A stretch of DNA of 64,000 nt from Parasporobacterium sp. (GTDB lineage: Bacteria; Bacillota; Clostridia; Lachnospirales; Lachnospiraceae). Position 1 is the stretch's first letter, and each line of letters starts with the position of its first letter. Made by a program: the position numbers and the translations under genes. Below the pieces are notes generated by a model. The model was not told the origin of the DNA. It saw nothing but the letters and a program-made list of their open reading frames with translations, and made no database searches. Location: the NCBI GenBank assembly GCA_017510065.1, contig JAFWOB010000055.1:39032-103031 (forward strand), read 5' to 3'. This document shows, piece after piece, positions 35,839 through 44,340 of this stretch.

Positions 35839-37758
35839 CTAGATATCGAGTTCAGCGCTCTGCGCATTCTCGTAAATAAACTGTTTTCTGGGACCCACAT
35901 CAGATCCCATCAGCATCTCCGTTACTTCCGACGCCAGTCTGGCATCATCGATCTCCACTTTTTTCAGTACACGGTTTTCCGGATCCAGCGTGGTTTCCCA
36001 CAGCTGCTCAGCGTCCATCTCTCCAAGTCCTTTGTACCTCTGCAGTGTAAAATCTCCTTTATGGCCTGCACGGTATTTCTCCAGCGCATAATCGTCGTAA
36101 AGATATTCTTCGGGGCCTTTCTTCGGAACTGCTTTATACAGAGGCGGAGTTGCCAGAAAAACATGACCCGAAGAGATCAGATCCGGCATAAACCGATAGA
36201 AAAATGTCAGCAGCAAAGTTGCGATATGGGCACCGTCCACATCGGCATCCGTCATGATGATGATCTTATTGTATCGAAGTTTGCTGATGTCAAAATCATT
36301 GCCGTATCCTTCGGAGAAGCCGCATCCGAAAGCCTGGATCATGGTCCTGATCTCTGCATTGGCAAGCACCTTGTCAATGGATGCTTTCTCCACATTGAGG
36401 ATCTTTCCTCTGATCGGAAGGATCGCCTGGGTCCTTCTGTTTCTCGCTTTCTTGGCAGAGCCGCCTGCGGAATCACCTTCCACGATAAATACTTCGCATT
36501 CTTCCGGATTCCGGCTTTCACAGTTGGACAACTTCCCGTTTCCTTCCATGACAAATTTGGATTTTGTCAGGAGGTTGGTCTTGGTCTTTGCTTCCGCTTT
36601 CCGGATCTTGGCGCTCTTTTCCGCGCATTCGATCGTCTTCTTGAGATTCTCCAGGTTCTTGTCATAGTAGCGGACCAGTTCCTCATTGGTGATATCGTTG
36701 GTCACCTTCTGAGCATCCTGATTGTCCAGTTTGGTCTTGGTCTGCCCTTCAAACCTGGGATCGGGGTGCTTCACCGCTATGATGGCCGTCATTCCGTTCC
36801 GGACATCGGCGCCGGTGAAATTCTCGTCCTTGTCTTTCAGGACTCCCAGTTCCCTGGCATATTGATTGATCAGCTGGGTAAACCTGGCCTTGAATCCGGT
36901 AATATGGGTTCCGCCTTCCTGGGTATAGATATTGTTGCAGAATCCAAGGATGTTTTCCTGGAATTCATTGATGAACTGATAGGCGCCTTCTACCTCGATG
37001 CCGTCTTCTTTCCCTTTGAAGTAGACGACCGGGGCAACGGCTTCTTTGCCGGCATTGAGTTCATTGACATAGGCAACCAGGCCGTCAGGCTCGTGGTACA
37101 CGACGGTCTCTTCTTCATGAAATCTTTTGTTGGTAAATGTAATCGTCAGCTCCGGATTCAGATAGGCTGTCTCATGGAGTCTGCTCTTAATGGATTCTGC
37201 CTTGAAATAGGTTTTTTCAAAGATCTCTTTATCCGGAAGGAACGTGATCGTGGAACCGGAATCACTCTTTCGGCAGGTTCCGCTCTCCCGAAGGGGATAA
37301 CAGACTCTGCCTCTTTCAAACCTCTGGTTGTAGATGATCCCGTCCTTTCGGATATCGACGGTAAGCCATTCTGAAAGGGCATTGACAACAGATGCACCGA
37401 CACCATGAAGACCACCTGAGATCTTATAGTTCCCGTCTCCGAACTTGCCGCCTGCATGGAGAACGGTAAATACGACTTCTACTGCCGGCCTTCCTGTTTT
37501 GGAATTGATCCCTACCGGGATTCCGCGGCCGTTATCCTTGACCGTTACGGAACCGTCCTGGTTCAGCGTGACATAGATCTCTGTACAATAACCGGCCAGA
37601 TGCTCATCCACTGCATTGTCCACGATCTCATAGACCAGATGATTGAGTCCCTTTGAGGACACACTGCCGATATACATCCCCGGACGTCTTCTGACGGCTT
37701 CCAATCCTTCCAGGATCGTGATCGCATCTGCATTATAGGTATCGTCTCTTTTTGCCAT
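35839..37758 (-). CDS. Type IIA DNA topoisomerase subunit B (GyrB/ParE family)
   Basis: A 639-residue ATPase subunit. The GHKL ATP site is visible as EIVDNAVDEH, DNGRGIPV and GGLHGVGASVVNALS. The Toprim domain has the acidic residues in EGDSAGG and DADVDGAHI. The C-terminal tail PRKQFIYENA is standard. Length fits Gram-positive GyrB or ParE. It is co-transcribed with the A subunit and follows trpS by 15 bases, which is not the usual dnaA-recF-gyrBA context, so I read it as the second (ParE-like) pair. The choice between gyrase and topoisomerase IV is not settled by this sequence alone. Confidence 0.94.
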   Translation of the reverse strand: MAKRDDTYNADAITILEGLEAVRRRPGMYIGSVSSKGLNHLVYEIVDNAVDEHLAGYCTEIYVTLNQDGSVTVKDNGRGIPVGINSKTGRPAVEVVFTVLHAGGKFGDGNYKISGGLHGVGASVVNALSEWLTVDIRKDGIIYNQRFERGRVCYPLRESGTCRKSDSGSTITFLPDKEIFEKTYFKAESIKSRLHETAYLNPELTITFTNKRFHEEETVVYHEPDGLVAYVNELNAGKEAVAPVVYFKGKEDGIEVEGAYQFINEFQENILGFCNNIYTQEGGTHITGFKARFTQLINQYARELGVLKDKDENFTGADVRNGMTAIIAVKHPDPRFEGQTKTKLDNQDAQKVTNDITNEELVRYYDKNLENLKKTIECAEKSAKIRKAEAKTKTNLLTKSKFVMEGNGKLSNCESRNPEECEVFIVEGDSAGGSAKKARNRRTQAILPIRGKILNVEKASIDKVLANAEIRTMIQAFGCGFSEGYGNDFDISKLRYNKIIIMTDADVDGAHIATLLLTFFYRFMPDLISSGHVFLATPPLYKAVPKKGPEEYLYDDYALEKYRAGHKGDFTLQRYKGLGEMDAEQLWETTLDPENRVLKKVEIDDARLASEVTEMLMGSDVGPRKQFIYENAQSAELDI

Positions 37759-37773
37759 AATTCTCCTGTTCTG

Positions 37774-38778
37774 TTATCTGATCCTCTCGGGAAGTCCGAC
37801 TTTTTTCTGAACTTTCCTCAGCGTCTTGGTAGCTTTATAGGCTGCCCGCTCTGCATTTGTCTTGATAATGCTGTCTACATAGGCTTTGTCGGCGGATAAT
37901 TCAGCGAACCGGTTCCTGATGGGAGCCATGGCATCCGCAACGGTTTCGCCTACGGCAAGCTTGAACTCTCCATAACCTTTTCCGTCGAACTCTTTTTCGA
38001 TCTCCTCTACAGACTTACCTGTAGCTGCCCTGTAAATATCGATCAGATTCATGATACCCGGTTTGGTGTCCGAATAAACGACCTGCGTCTCCGAATCGGT
38101 AATTGCCCTTTTAAACTTCCGTATGATCGTATCCTTATCGTCCAGCACATAGATGCATCCATTTGGGTTTTCATCGGATTTGCTCATCTTCTTAGAAGGA
38201 TCAGCCAGCGACATGACTCTTGCTGCTGCTTTCCCGAAATAAGCCTCCGGGATCGTAAAGACATCTCCGTAAATACTGTTGAAGCGTTCCGCAATATCCC
38301 TGGTAAGTTCCAGATGCTGTCTCTGATCCTCTCCTACGGGAACAACGGAAGTCTGGTAAAGCAGAATATCGCTGGCCATCAGCACCGGATAAGTAAACAG
38401 ACCGGAATTGATGTTGTCAGCATGTTTTGCCGATTTGTCCTTGAACTGGGTCATTCGGGAAAGTTCACCCATATAAGTAAAACAGTTCAGGATCCAGGTG
38501 AGTTCCGCATGCGCGGAAACATGAGACTGGAAATAAATGCAGTTCTTTTCGGGATCCAGGCCTGCTGCAATAAACATCATGAGGACATTCCGTGCCTTCT
38601 TCCTGAGTTCGGCAGGATCCTGCCGCACCGTAAGCGCATGAAGATCAGCGACTGCATAGTAGCATTCGTATTCATCGCAAAGGTTAATCCAGTTTTTCAG
38701 GGCTCCGTAATAATTTCCGATATGAAGCGCCCCGGTTGCCTGCATCGCACTGTATAATACTTTTTTGTCCTCTGCCAT
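37774..38778 (-). CDS. trpS: Tryptophan--tRNA ligase
   Basis: A 334-residue class I synthetase of the compact bacterial type. The HIGH-type motif is HIGN at residues 19-22 and the second ATP motif is KKMSKSD (about 195-201). GEDQRQHLELTRDIA is the tryptophan-pocket segment. Length and motif spacing are standard. No T-box leader is present, since the preceding DHFR gene ends 15 bases upstream; GAAAGGA provides the ribosome binding site. Confidence 0.97.
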   Translation of the reverse strand: MAEDKKVLYSAMQATGALHIGNYYGALKNWINLCDEYECYYAVADLHALTVRQDPAELRKKARNVLMMFIAAGLDPEKNCIYFQSHVSAHAELTWILNCFTYMGELSRMTQFKDKSAKHADNINSGLFTYPVLMASDILLYQTSVVPVGEDQRQHLELTRDIAERFNSIYGDVFTIPEAYFGKAAARVMSLADPSKKMSKSDENPNGCIYVLDDKDTIIRKFKRAITDSETQVVYSDTKPGIMNLIDIYRAATGKSVEEIEKEFDGKGYGEFKLAVGETVADAMAPIRNRFAELSADKAYVDSIIKTNAERAAYKATKTLRKVQKKVGLPERIR

Positions 38779-38793
38779 AGTATTTCATTCCTT

Positions 38794-39300
38794 TCAGAAA
38801 TAGATCAGATCTTTTCTCTTCTGATACTTTTTAAAATAATACACAACATCGAAATGGGTCTGCTCTTCTGAGATATCCACCATGACCCATTCCGGTTTCT
38901 TATCAAGATTCGGGAACCAGGAATCCGCGCTGTATACATAATCAACGGATGTAACCAGTACTTCATCGCATTGATCCAGCAGTTCCGTATACAGGCGCTT
39001 TCCTCCGAGAACATAGATGTCTTTTATGAAGGACTGTGCTTTCTCAAGAGCCTGCGCCGTACTGTTGACGACCAACGCACCGTTCACGGTGTATTCGCCG
39101 TCTTTGGTCACAATGATCGTAGTCCGATTCGGGAGGGGCTTTCCGCCGAAAGAAAATTCGAACGTATGCCTGCCCAGTATGATCACGTTTCCATAAGTAG
39201 TATCCCTGACAAATTTCACATCATCAGGGATGGTGATCAGCGGTTTATGTTCTTTACTGATGGCCCAGTTCCTGTCAGCCGTTACGATCATACTCAACAT
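38794..39300 (-). CDS. folA: Dihydrofolate reductase
   Basis: A 168-residue DHFR-family protein that would reduce dihydrofolate to tetrahydrofolate with NADPH. Expected features are MIVTADRNWAISKE at the N-terminus (substrate loop), the NADPH-binding segment VIILGRHTFEF (about 39-49), and YVLGGKRLYTELL (about 94-106). The acidic substrate-binding residue is Asp27 in the P-D-D-V-K-F segment. It lies near a gene for a folate-type ECF uptake component, which supports a folate role. A GGAGG sequence precedes the start. Confidence 0.9.
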   Translation of the reverse strand: MLSMIVTADRNWAISKEHKPLITIPDDVKFVRDTTYGNVIILGRHTFEFSFGGKPLPNRTTIIVTKDGEYTVNGALVVNSTAQALEKAQSFIKDIYVLGGKRLYTELLDQCDEVLVTSVDYVYSADSWFPNLDKKPEWVMVDISEEQTHFDVVYYFKKYQKRKDLIYF

Positions 39301-39320
39301 GAATGATTCCCTCCGGATCC

Positions 39321-40598
39321 TCAGACTGCGGCAAGCGCCTGTTCCAGATCAGATATGATATCCTCTGCACTTTCAAGCCCGCAGGAGAAACGGATCAGGT
39401 CCGGAGCAACACCGGCTTCCTTCAGCTGCTCGTCGGAAAGCTGCCTGTGGGTATGGCTTGCAGGATGCAGCAGACAGGTATGGGAATCTGCTACGTGGGT
39501 TTCGATCGTCACGAGTTTCAGGGCATCCATAAAACGATTTGCATCTTCCCGGCTTCCCTTCACACCGAAACAAAGGACGCCGCAGGTTCCTCCCGGCATA
39601 TATTTCTGTGCCATTTTATATTCCGGGTCATCGGGCAGTCCCGGATATTTTACCCAGGCGATCTTTTCATGCTGCTTCAGATACTGCGCCACCTTCATGC
39701 CGTTGCTGCAGTGCTGTTTCATACGGACAGCCAGGGATTCCAGTCCCAGATTCAGATAATAAGCATTCTGCGGTGACTGGATACATCCGAAATCACGCAT
39801 CAGCTGCGCCGTTGCTTTGGTAATATAGGCACCTTTGCCGAATTTCTCCGCATAGGTGATCCCGTGATAAGAATCATCAGGAGTGCAAAGACCCGGGAAT
39901 TTTTCCTTGTGCGCCATCCAGTCAAAATTGCCGCTGTCAACGATCGCTCCGCCCACCGCGCTTCCGTGTCCGTCCATGTACTTGGTTGTAGAATGGGTCA
40001 CAATATCCGCACCGAATTCAAAAGGACGGAGATTCACCGGCGTGGCAAACGTATTGTCAACGATCAGCGGAACTCCATGATCATGAGCCAGTTTCGCAAA
40101 CTTCTCAATATCAAGTACATTGACAGTCGGATTGGTCAGGGTCTCGCCGAAAACACATTTTGTGTTCGGCCTGAAATACCGGCTCAGTTCTTCATAGGAT
40201 AAAGTCTGATCCACAAAAGTACATTCAATACCCATTTTCTTCATCGTCACGCCGAAAAGATTATAGGTTCCTCCGTATATGCTGCTGGCGGAGATAAAAT
40301 GATCTCCTGCTTCACAGATATTGAAGACCGCGAAGAAATTCGCCGCCTGTCCGGAACTGGTCAGCATTCCTGCTGCGCCGCCCTCCATGTCACAGATCCT
40401 GGCGGCAACCAGGTCGTTTGTAGGATTCTGCAGTCTGGTATAAAAATATCCTGACTCTTCCAGGTCGAACAGTCTTCCCATTTCGTCACTGGAGTTGTAT
40501 TTGAAGGTTGTGCTCTGGTAGATTGGGATCTGTCGTGGTTCCCCGTTCCCCGGTACATAACCTGACTGTACACATTTTGTTTCAATGTTATAGCTCAT
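39321..40598 (-). CDS. metY: O-acetylhomoserine sulfhydrylase (Cys/Met metabolism PLP enzyme)
   Basis: A 425-residue PLP enzyme of fold type I, gamma-family. The PLP lysine is Lys206 in HSTTKYMDGHG; YxR (YTRLQNPT) near residue 53 and SSGQAA near 81 are the cofactor phosphate contacts. Length and motif order match O-acetylhomoserine sulfhydrylases, which join O-acetylhomoserine with sulfide to make homocysteine. Cystathionine gamma-synthase or methionine gamma-lyase are less likely alternatives. It overlaps the end of the ECF gene by 11 bases and has AGGAG at good distance. Confidence 0.9.
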   Translation of the reverse strand: MSYNIETKCVQSGYVPGNGEPRQIPIYQSTTFKYNSSDEMGRLFDLEESGYFYTRLQNPTNDLVAARICDMEGGAAGMLTSSGQAANFFAVFNICEAGDHFISASSIYGGTYNLFGVTMKKMGIECTFVDQTLSYEELSRYFRPNTKCVFGETLTNPTVNVLDIEKFAKLAHDHGVPLIVDNTFATPVNLRPFEFGADIVTHSTTKYMDGHGSAVGGAIVDSGNFDWMAHKEKFPGLCTPDDSYHGITYAEKFGKGAYITKATAQLMRDFGCIQSPQNAYYLNLGLESLAVRMKQHCSNGMKVAQYLKQHEKIAWVKYPGLPDDPEYKMAQKYMPGGTCGVLCFGVKGSREDANRFMDALKLVTIETHVADSHTCLLHPASHTHRQLSDEQLKEAGVAPDLIRFSCGLESAEDIISDLEQALAAV

Positions 40599-41166
40599 GT
40601 TTTTTCTCCTGTTTTTTTTGTTTCTGTTTCAACTCTGCCGGGCAGGATTTGATCACTGCCCTTGAGATTGGCATAACAATGGCTGTATAGATTACAGACA
40701 ATACTGCCCATACAAGGAGCCTGATCGGGATCAGGCCGATCAGAACCTCCAGTGTCATATATTTAAAAAAGACAACGCCGTCCAGATAGCTGGCGATCCA
40801 TGTCAGTATGACCGAAAGGAATCCGGATGCAAAGATCCCTATACCAACGGACCGGATACTGATCCGGTTCTTAAAAGCCTTGAAGATCAAGCCCGCTACA
40901 AGGCCCTGCATGGCATATGGCAGGATCCAGAACGGGGTCGTTACCGTGATTCCAAACGTCAGGAGCTGGCTCAGGAATGCACCGATCAGACCTGTAACAA
41001 ACCCTTCCACTGGTCCACAGATAAAAGCTATCACCAGAAACGGAAGTGCTGCCAGTGTGATCTTCAGCTCGTTTCCTATACGGATCGTCAGGAACAATTC
41101 CAGGATAATATGGAGCGCAACACTGACGGCACATAAACAAATATCAAGAACTGCCCATTTTTTCAT
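40588..41166 (-). CDS. ECF transporter S component, folate-type (FolT-like)
   Basis: A 192-residue membrane protein with about six hydrophobic segments, a Lys/Gln-rich C-terminal tail, and the S-component pattern in which the first segment is followed by a substrate loop and then PFLVIAFICGPVEGFVTGLIG. The central G-P-x-x-G-x-x-x-G and TTPFWILPYAMQGLVAG segments resemble FolT-like S components. It would bind folate outside and work with EcfA, EcfA' and EcfT encoded elsewhere. DHFR two genes downstream supports folate, but riboflavin or another vitamin cannot be ruled out. Confidence 0.72.
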   Translation of the reverse strand: MKKWAVLDICLCAVSVALHIILELFLTIRIGNELKITLAALPFLVIAFICGPVEGFVTGLIGAFLSQLLTFGITVTTPFWILPYAMQGLVAGLIFKAFKNRISIRSVGIGIFASGFLSVILTWIASYLDGVVFFKYMTLEVLIGLIPIRLLVWAVLSVIYTAIVMPISRAVIKSCPAELKQKQKKQEKKHEL

Positions 41167-41191
41167 CTTTTCTTCTCTTTACTCTGTCTGC

Positions 41192-42565
41192 TTATTCTGA
41201 CTGCTGCTTTATGATACGGTCTGCCACATAAACGCCGCTGGCGGACGCATGGGACAGGGAGTGTGTCACGCCGCTTCCGTCTCCGATCACATACATGCCC
41301 GGATATCTGGTTTCCAGATTCCGGTCCACCTCTACATTCATGTTATAGAATTTCACTTCCACTCCATACAGAAGTGTATCATCATTGGCTGTTCCAGGAG
41401 CGATCTTATCCAGGGCATAGATCATCTCGATGATACCGTCCAGGATCCTCTTCGGAAGAACCAGGCTCAGATCTCCCGGCGTCGCGTTCAGCGTCGGCCT
41501 GACAGTGCACTCATCGATCCTCTTCTGTGTACTCCTCCGTCCTCTTTCCAGATCACCGAATCGCTGTACGATCACGCCGCCGCCCAGCATATTGGACAGT
41601 CTGGCAATGCTTTCACCATAACCGTTGCTGTCTTTGAACGGAAGCGAAAAATGTTTGGAAACCAGAAGCGCAAAGTTCGTATTGTCTGTTTTCTTCTGCT
41701 CGTCCTCAAAGCTGTGTCCGTTCACAGTGATAATGCCGTTGGTATTTTCCGTAACCACGATCCCTCTCGGATTCATGCAGAACGTCCGTACATTATCTTC
41801 GTATTTGTCTGTGCGGTAGACAATCTTGCTTTCGTACAGTTCATCTGTGATATGGGAAAAGATCTCAGCCGGGATCTCTACCCTGACACCGATATCAACC
41901 CGGTTGGAGCTGGTCGGGATATCCAGTTCCCGGCAGACATCCTCCAGCCAGTGGCTTCCGCTCCGGCCGACAGAAACGATGCATCTGTCACATTCGAAGG
42001 ATTCCTTCTGTGTGATGACACGAAATCCTGCGTTGCTTCTTTCCAGCCTGATGACCGGGGTATTGAAATAAAAATCGATCTTATCTTTCAATTCCTCATA
42101 CAGGTTTCCCAGGACAATATAGTTTTTATCCGTTCCCAGATGACGAACGGATGCATCCAGAAGCGTCAGCTTATTCTGCATGCATTTTTTCTTCAGGGAT
42201 GTTCCGGCTGTAGAATACAGAGCGGTTCCGTCCCCGCCGTATTTCAGGTTGATGCTGTCAACATAGTACATCAGTTCAAGGGCTTTATCCCTTCCGATGT
42301 ATTCGTAAAGATTACCGCCGAAATCGTTTGTGATGTTGTACTTCCCGTCAGAAAAAGCGCCTGCCCCGCCAAATCCATTCATGATCGAACAGGTTTTGCA
42401 GCTGATGCAGGACTTGATCTTTTTGCCGTCGATGGGACAATGTCTTTTTTCCAGGGTGCTTCCTTCTTCGAAAACCGCTACCTTCAGATCGGAATTCTCC
42501 GCAAACTCGTAAGCGGCAAAGATTCCTCCCGGCCCGGCGCCGATGATGCAAACATCATACTTCAT
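41192..42565 (-). CDS. FAD-dependent oxidoreductase (COG2509-like)
   Basis: A 457-residue flavoprotein with the Rossmann motif GAGPGG at residues 9-14, an FAD-binding GDGSGVTHSLSHASASG segment near the C-terminus, and a Cys cluster C-x9-C-x2-C-x2-C (Cys43, 53, 56 and 59) that could hold iron-sulfur or zinc. The family is widespread in anaerobes and its reaction is not established to my knowledge. I chose the ATG at 42565, which has GAGG upstream; a GTG four codons earlier lacks a site. It is the first gene of a minus-strand run that continues to gltX. Confidence 0.85.
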   Translation of the reverse strand: MKYDVCIIGAGPGGIFAAYEFAENSDLKVAVFEEGSTLEKRHCPIDGKKIKSCISCKTCSIMNGFGGAGAFSDGKYNITNDFGGNLYEYIGRDKALELMYYVDSINLKYGGDGTALYSTAGTSLKKKCMQNKLTLLDASVRHLGTDKNYIVLGNLYEELKDKIDFYFNTPVIRLERSNAGFRVITQKESFECDRCIVSVGRSGSHWLEDVCRELDIPTSSNRVDIGVRVEIPAEIFSHITDELYESKIVYRTDKYEDNVRTFCMNPRGIVVTENTNGIITVNGHSFEDEQKKTDNTNFALLVSKHFSLPFKDSNGYGESIARLSNMLGGGVIVQRFGDLERGRRSTQKRIDECTVRPTLNATPGDLSLVLPKRILDGIIEMIYALDKIAPGTANDDTLLYGVEVKFYNMNVEVDRNLETRYPGMYVIGDGSGVTHSLSHASASGVYVADRIIKQQSE

Positions 42566-42698
42566 GTATTTATCCACCTCATATGATCATAATATTCTGT
42601 TTTAAAACATAGATGTTAGTTTACTATAAACAATGGACAACGTCAAACCGGCAATCCTGGGCAGTTATGGTTGTCCGCAGCCGGTCAGCCGTCTTGTG

Positions 42699-43571
42699 TC
42701 AGCTGACGAACAGATCGTAACTGATCAGCGTTTCAGTGATATGCTCAAAGAAGTCCCGGCTCCATAATTCGACCGGCCTCGGATCTCTCACAAAAGGAAG
42801 CACTTCCCGCTTGATCCTGTCAAAATTAATCTTGCGGAACATCTCGATGAGCATACTTTTCAGATCCTGCTCTTTGAATTTCTCTCCTGCTGAGATCTGC
42901 CCGCTGCGGATCAGGTGCCTCCTGAGATGTCTCAGATTTACGGGAATGTTTTTCCCTAAACAAAGCGTATAATCATACAGATATTTGCCGCTTTGCATCC
43001 TTCTGGATGAATGATCCAGCAAAGAATAGATAATCTCCGCCATGAGGGACGGACCGTCATACAGACGGATCTCATATGGCGCGGGCAGAAGACGGTATCG
43101 ATGTTCATACCCTGCATAATCTGCGGGATTTGGATCCGCTTTCAAAAGGAGCTTGATCCTGCTGAGTCCCGGTACACCGAAGGTACAGCGGTCTTCTTCA
43201 AACACCAATATGGTCTCTGTCTTGTTAGAACTGTTGTTCCCTGTTTTCTTTCTGTTTCCCGGATCTTCCACACCCATCCAGAACCCGTAAGAAGAGATCT
43301 CCTTTTGCAGGATCTCATAACAGTCTTCAAACCTGACAGGTTGTCCTGCCACTGAAGACTTGAATTCCAGGATTTCCGAAGACCTTTCCGAATCATAAAA
43401 CATCTTTAATGCCGTATCGCCGTACAAAGCAGCCGAGCGAAAGATCCCTGCACGGGAAAGTCCGCACAGAACGATCTCTTTCAGGATCTGTGTTGCGGCG
43501 ATCTCTTTGTCGGTATCCTGTATATAAGGCTGCATGGAAAACATTTGCGTAAAGATCTGGTCCATTTTCAA
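42699..43571 (-). CDS. AbiEii-like nucleotidyltransferase toxin, divergent
   Basis: A 290-residue member of the AbiEii/AbiGii toxin group of type IV toxin-antitoxin systems, DNA polymerase beta fold. The first motif GDTAL (residues 51-55) stands where the family has GGTAL or GSTAL. The next motif reads SSEILEF (64-70) where active members have a S/R-x-D-x-D-F pattern, so the two catalytic aspartates appear replaced by Ile and Glu. A Lys at about 138 (IKLLLKAD) and an Asp/Tyr segment near 195 match later motifs. It overlaps the AbiEi gene by four bases. Toxic activity may be lost or altered. Confidence 0.75.
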   Translation of the reverse strand: MKMDQIFTQMFSMQPYIQDTDKEIAATQILKEIVLCGLSRAGIFRSAALYGDTALKMFYDSERSSEILEFKSSVAGQPVRFEDCYEILQKEISSYGFWMGVEDPGNRKKTGNNSSNKTETILVFEEDRCTFGVPGLSRIKLLLKADPNPADYAGYEHRYRLLPAPYEIRLYDGPSLMAEIIYSLLDHSSRRMQSGKYLYDYTLCLGKNIPVNLRHLRRHLIRSGQISAGEKFKEQDLKSMLIEMFRKINFDRIKREVLPFVRDPRPVELWSRDFFEHITETLISYDLFVS

Positions 43572-44146
43572 TTCCTCATCATACGTTCCAACAGTTTCAG
43601 ATTTGTACAGTGATATCCCTCTGCCAGTTCTTCGATCCTGTCACTATTAAGCCCCATCAGGGACGATTCCGTCATGTGGATCTCATCAAACAGGTAGGCT
43701 CTTAATTCCGCTTTGTTCCGAAAAACGGCTGCAGCATACAAAGTATCGCACAGTGCTTTTTCCGGAGAAGCGATCTGATAGAAGTATTCCCCTTCTTTTC
43801 TGACCAGGATATCCATTGGAAACACAGTATCCGGGACATCACGGTACAGATAGGTCCCGAAGGCGTTCCGATACTGTTTCTTTTTCTTCTTGCCGAAAGT
43901 GGCCGATGTGTAGGCATATACCCTGTCTCTGATCAGTCCGTAACGGGCGAGTGCAAATTCAAAAGAAAGGTAGGATGGTCCGTAAATACATCCTGCCAGC
44001 AGAAAACCGGGTACAGAAGGGTCTGTTTCATAAAGCCCTCGGACAAGCGGGATCAGATCCCCCTTTTCAGCCGCCCGGCTGATCTTGTTTCTCGGAGACT
44101 GATATCTCCTGTATTCATCAATGAGAATTGCAGTAGTTTTTAACAT
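43568..44146 (-). CDS. AbiEi-like antitoxin and autorepressor
   Basis: A 192-residue protein of the AbiEi antitoxin type: an N-terminal winged helix-turn-helix (about 1-50, with N-K-I-S-R-A-A-E-K-G-D-L-I-P-L-V-R-G-L-Y-E) and a C-terminal antitoxin domain. The start is placed at 44146 because the next upstream ATG forms part of the TATAATG -10 box and cannot be in the mRNA; GGTG lies five bases before. The toxin gene follows with an ATGA overlap. An inverted repeat over the promoter suggests the usual negative autoregulation. AbiE systems act in phage exclusion and plasmid or island maintenance. Confidence 0.8.
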   Translation of the reverse strand: MLKTTAILIDEYRRYQSPRNKISRAAEKGDLIPLVRGLYETDPSVPGFLLAGCIYGPSYLSFEFALARYGLIRDRVYAYTSATFGKKKKKQYRNAFGTYLYRDVPDTVFPMDILVRKEGEYFYQIASPEKALCDTLYAAAVFRNKAELRAYLFDEIHMTESSLMGLNSDRIEELAEGYHCTNLKLLERMMRN

Positions 44147-44191
44147 ATTTTCACCAGTTAGTTGCATTATATTGTATTTTTCGGTGAAAAT
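44147..44191 (-). promoter_or_regulatory. Promoter and inverted-repeat operator of the AbiE-like operon
   Basis: On the minus strand a perfect TATAAT has TTGATT 17 bases upstream. The 9-bp inverted repeat ATTTTCACC / GGTGAAAAT occupies 44147-44155 and 44183-44191. One half lies between the -35 and -10 boxes, the other covers the ribosome binding site, which fits repression by AbiEi binding. Confidence 0.7.
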
Positions 44192-44280
44192 CAATCATCT
44201 ATTTTGCGATTATTTTAAGATTTAAACAATAAATATTACTTTTTCCTTACAAAATTCGCATCTGAAAAAACGTCAAAAAA

Positions 44281-44308
44281 ACAGCCGGAGGAAGAATTCT
44301 CCGGCTGT
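44281..44308 (-). terminator. Terminator of nagB
   Basis: ACAGCCGGAG pairs perfectly with CTCCGGCTGT around an eight-base loop, with seven T residues following on the minus strand (44274-44280). Confidence 0.9.
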
Positions 44309-44340
44309 ATGATCATGTACTGTATGCTTAAATGCAGTTT

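Noticed and set aside
37750-38810. T-box leaders before trpS, glyS, argS and gltX
   Set aside because: The gaps upstream are 15 to 60 bases, too short, and no T-box sequence is present.
44147-44194. A longer AbiEi starting at an ATG near 44170
   Set aside because: That ATG is part of the TATAATG -10 box and would not be in the mRNA; the ATG at 44146 has a GGTG at proper spacing.
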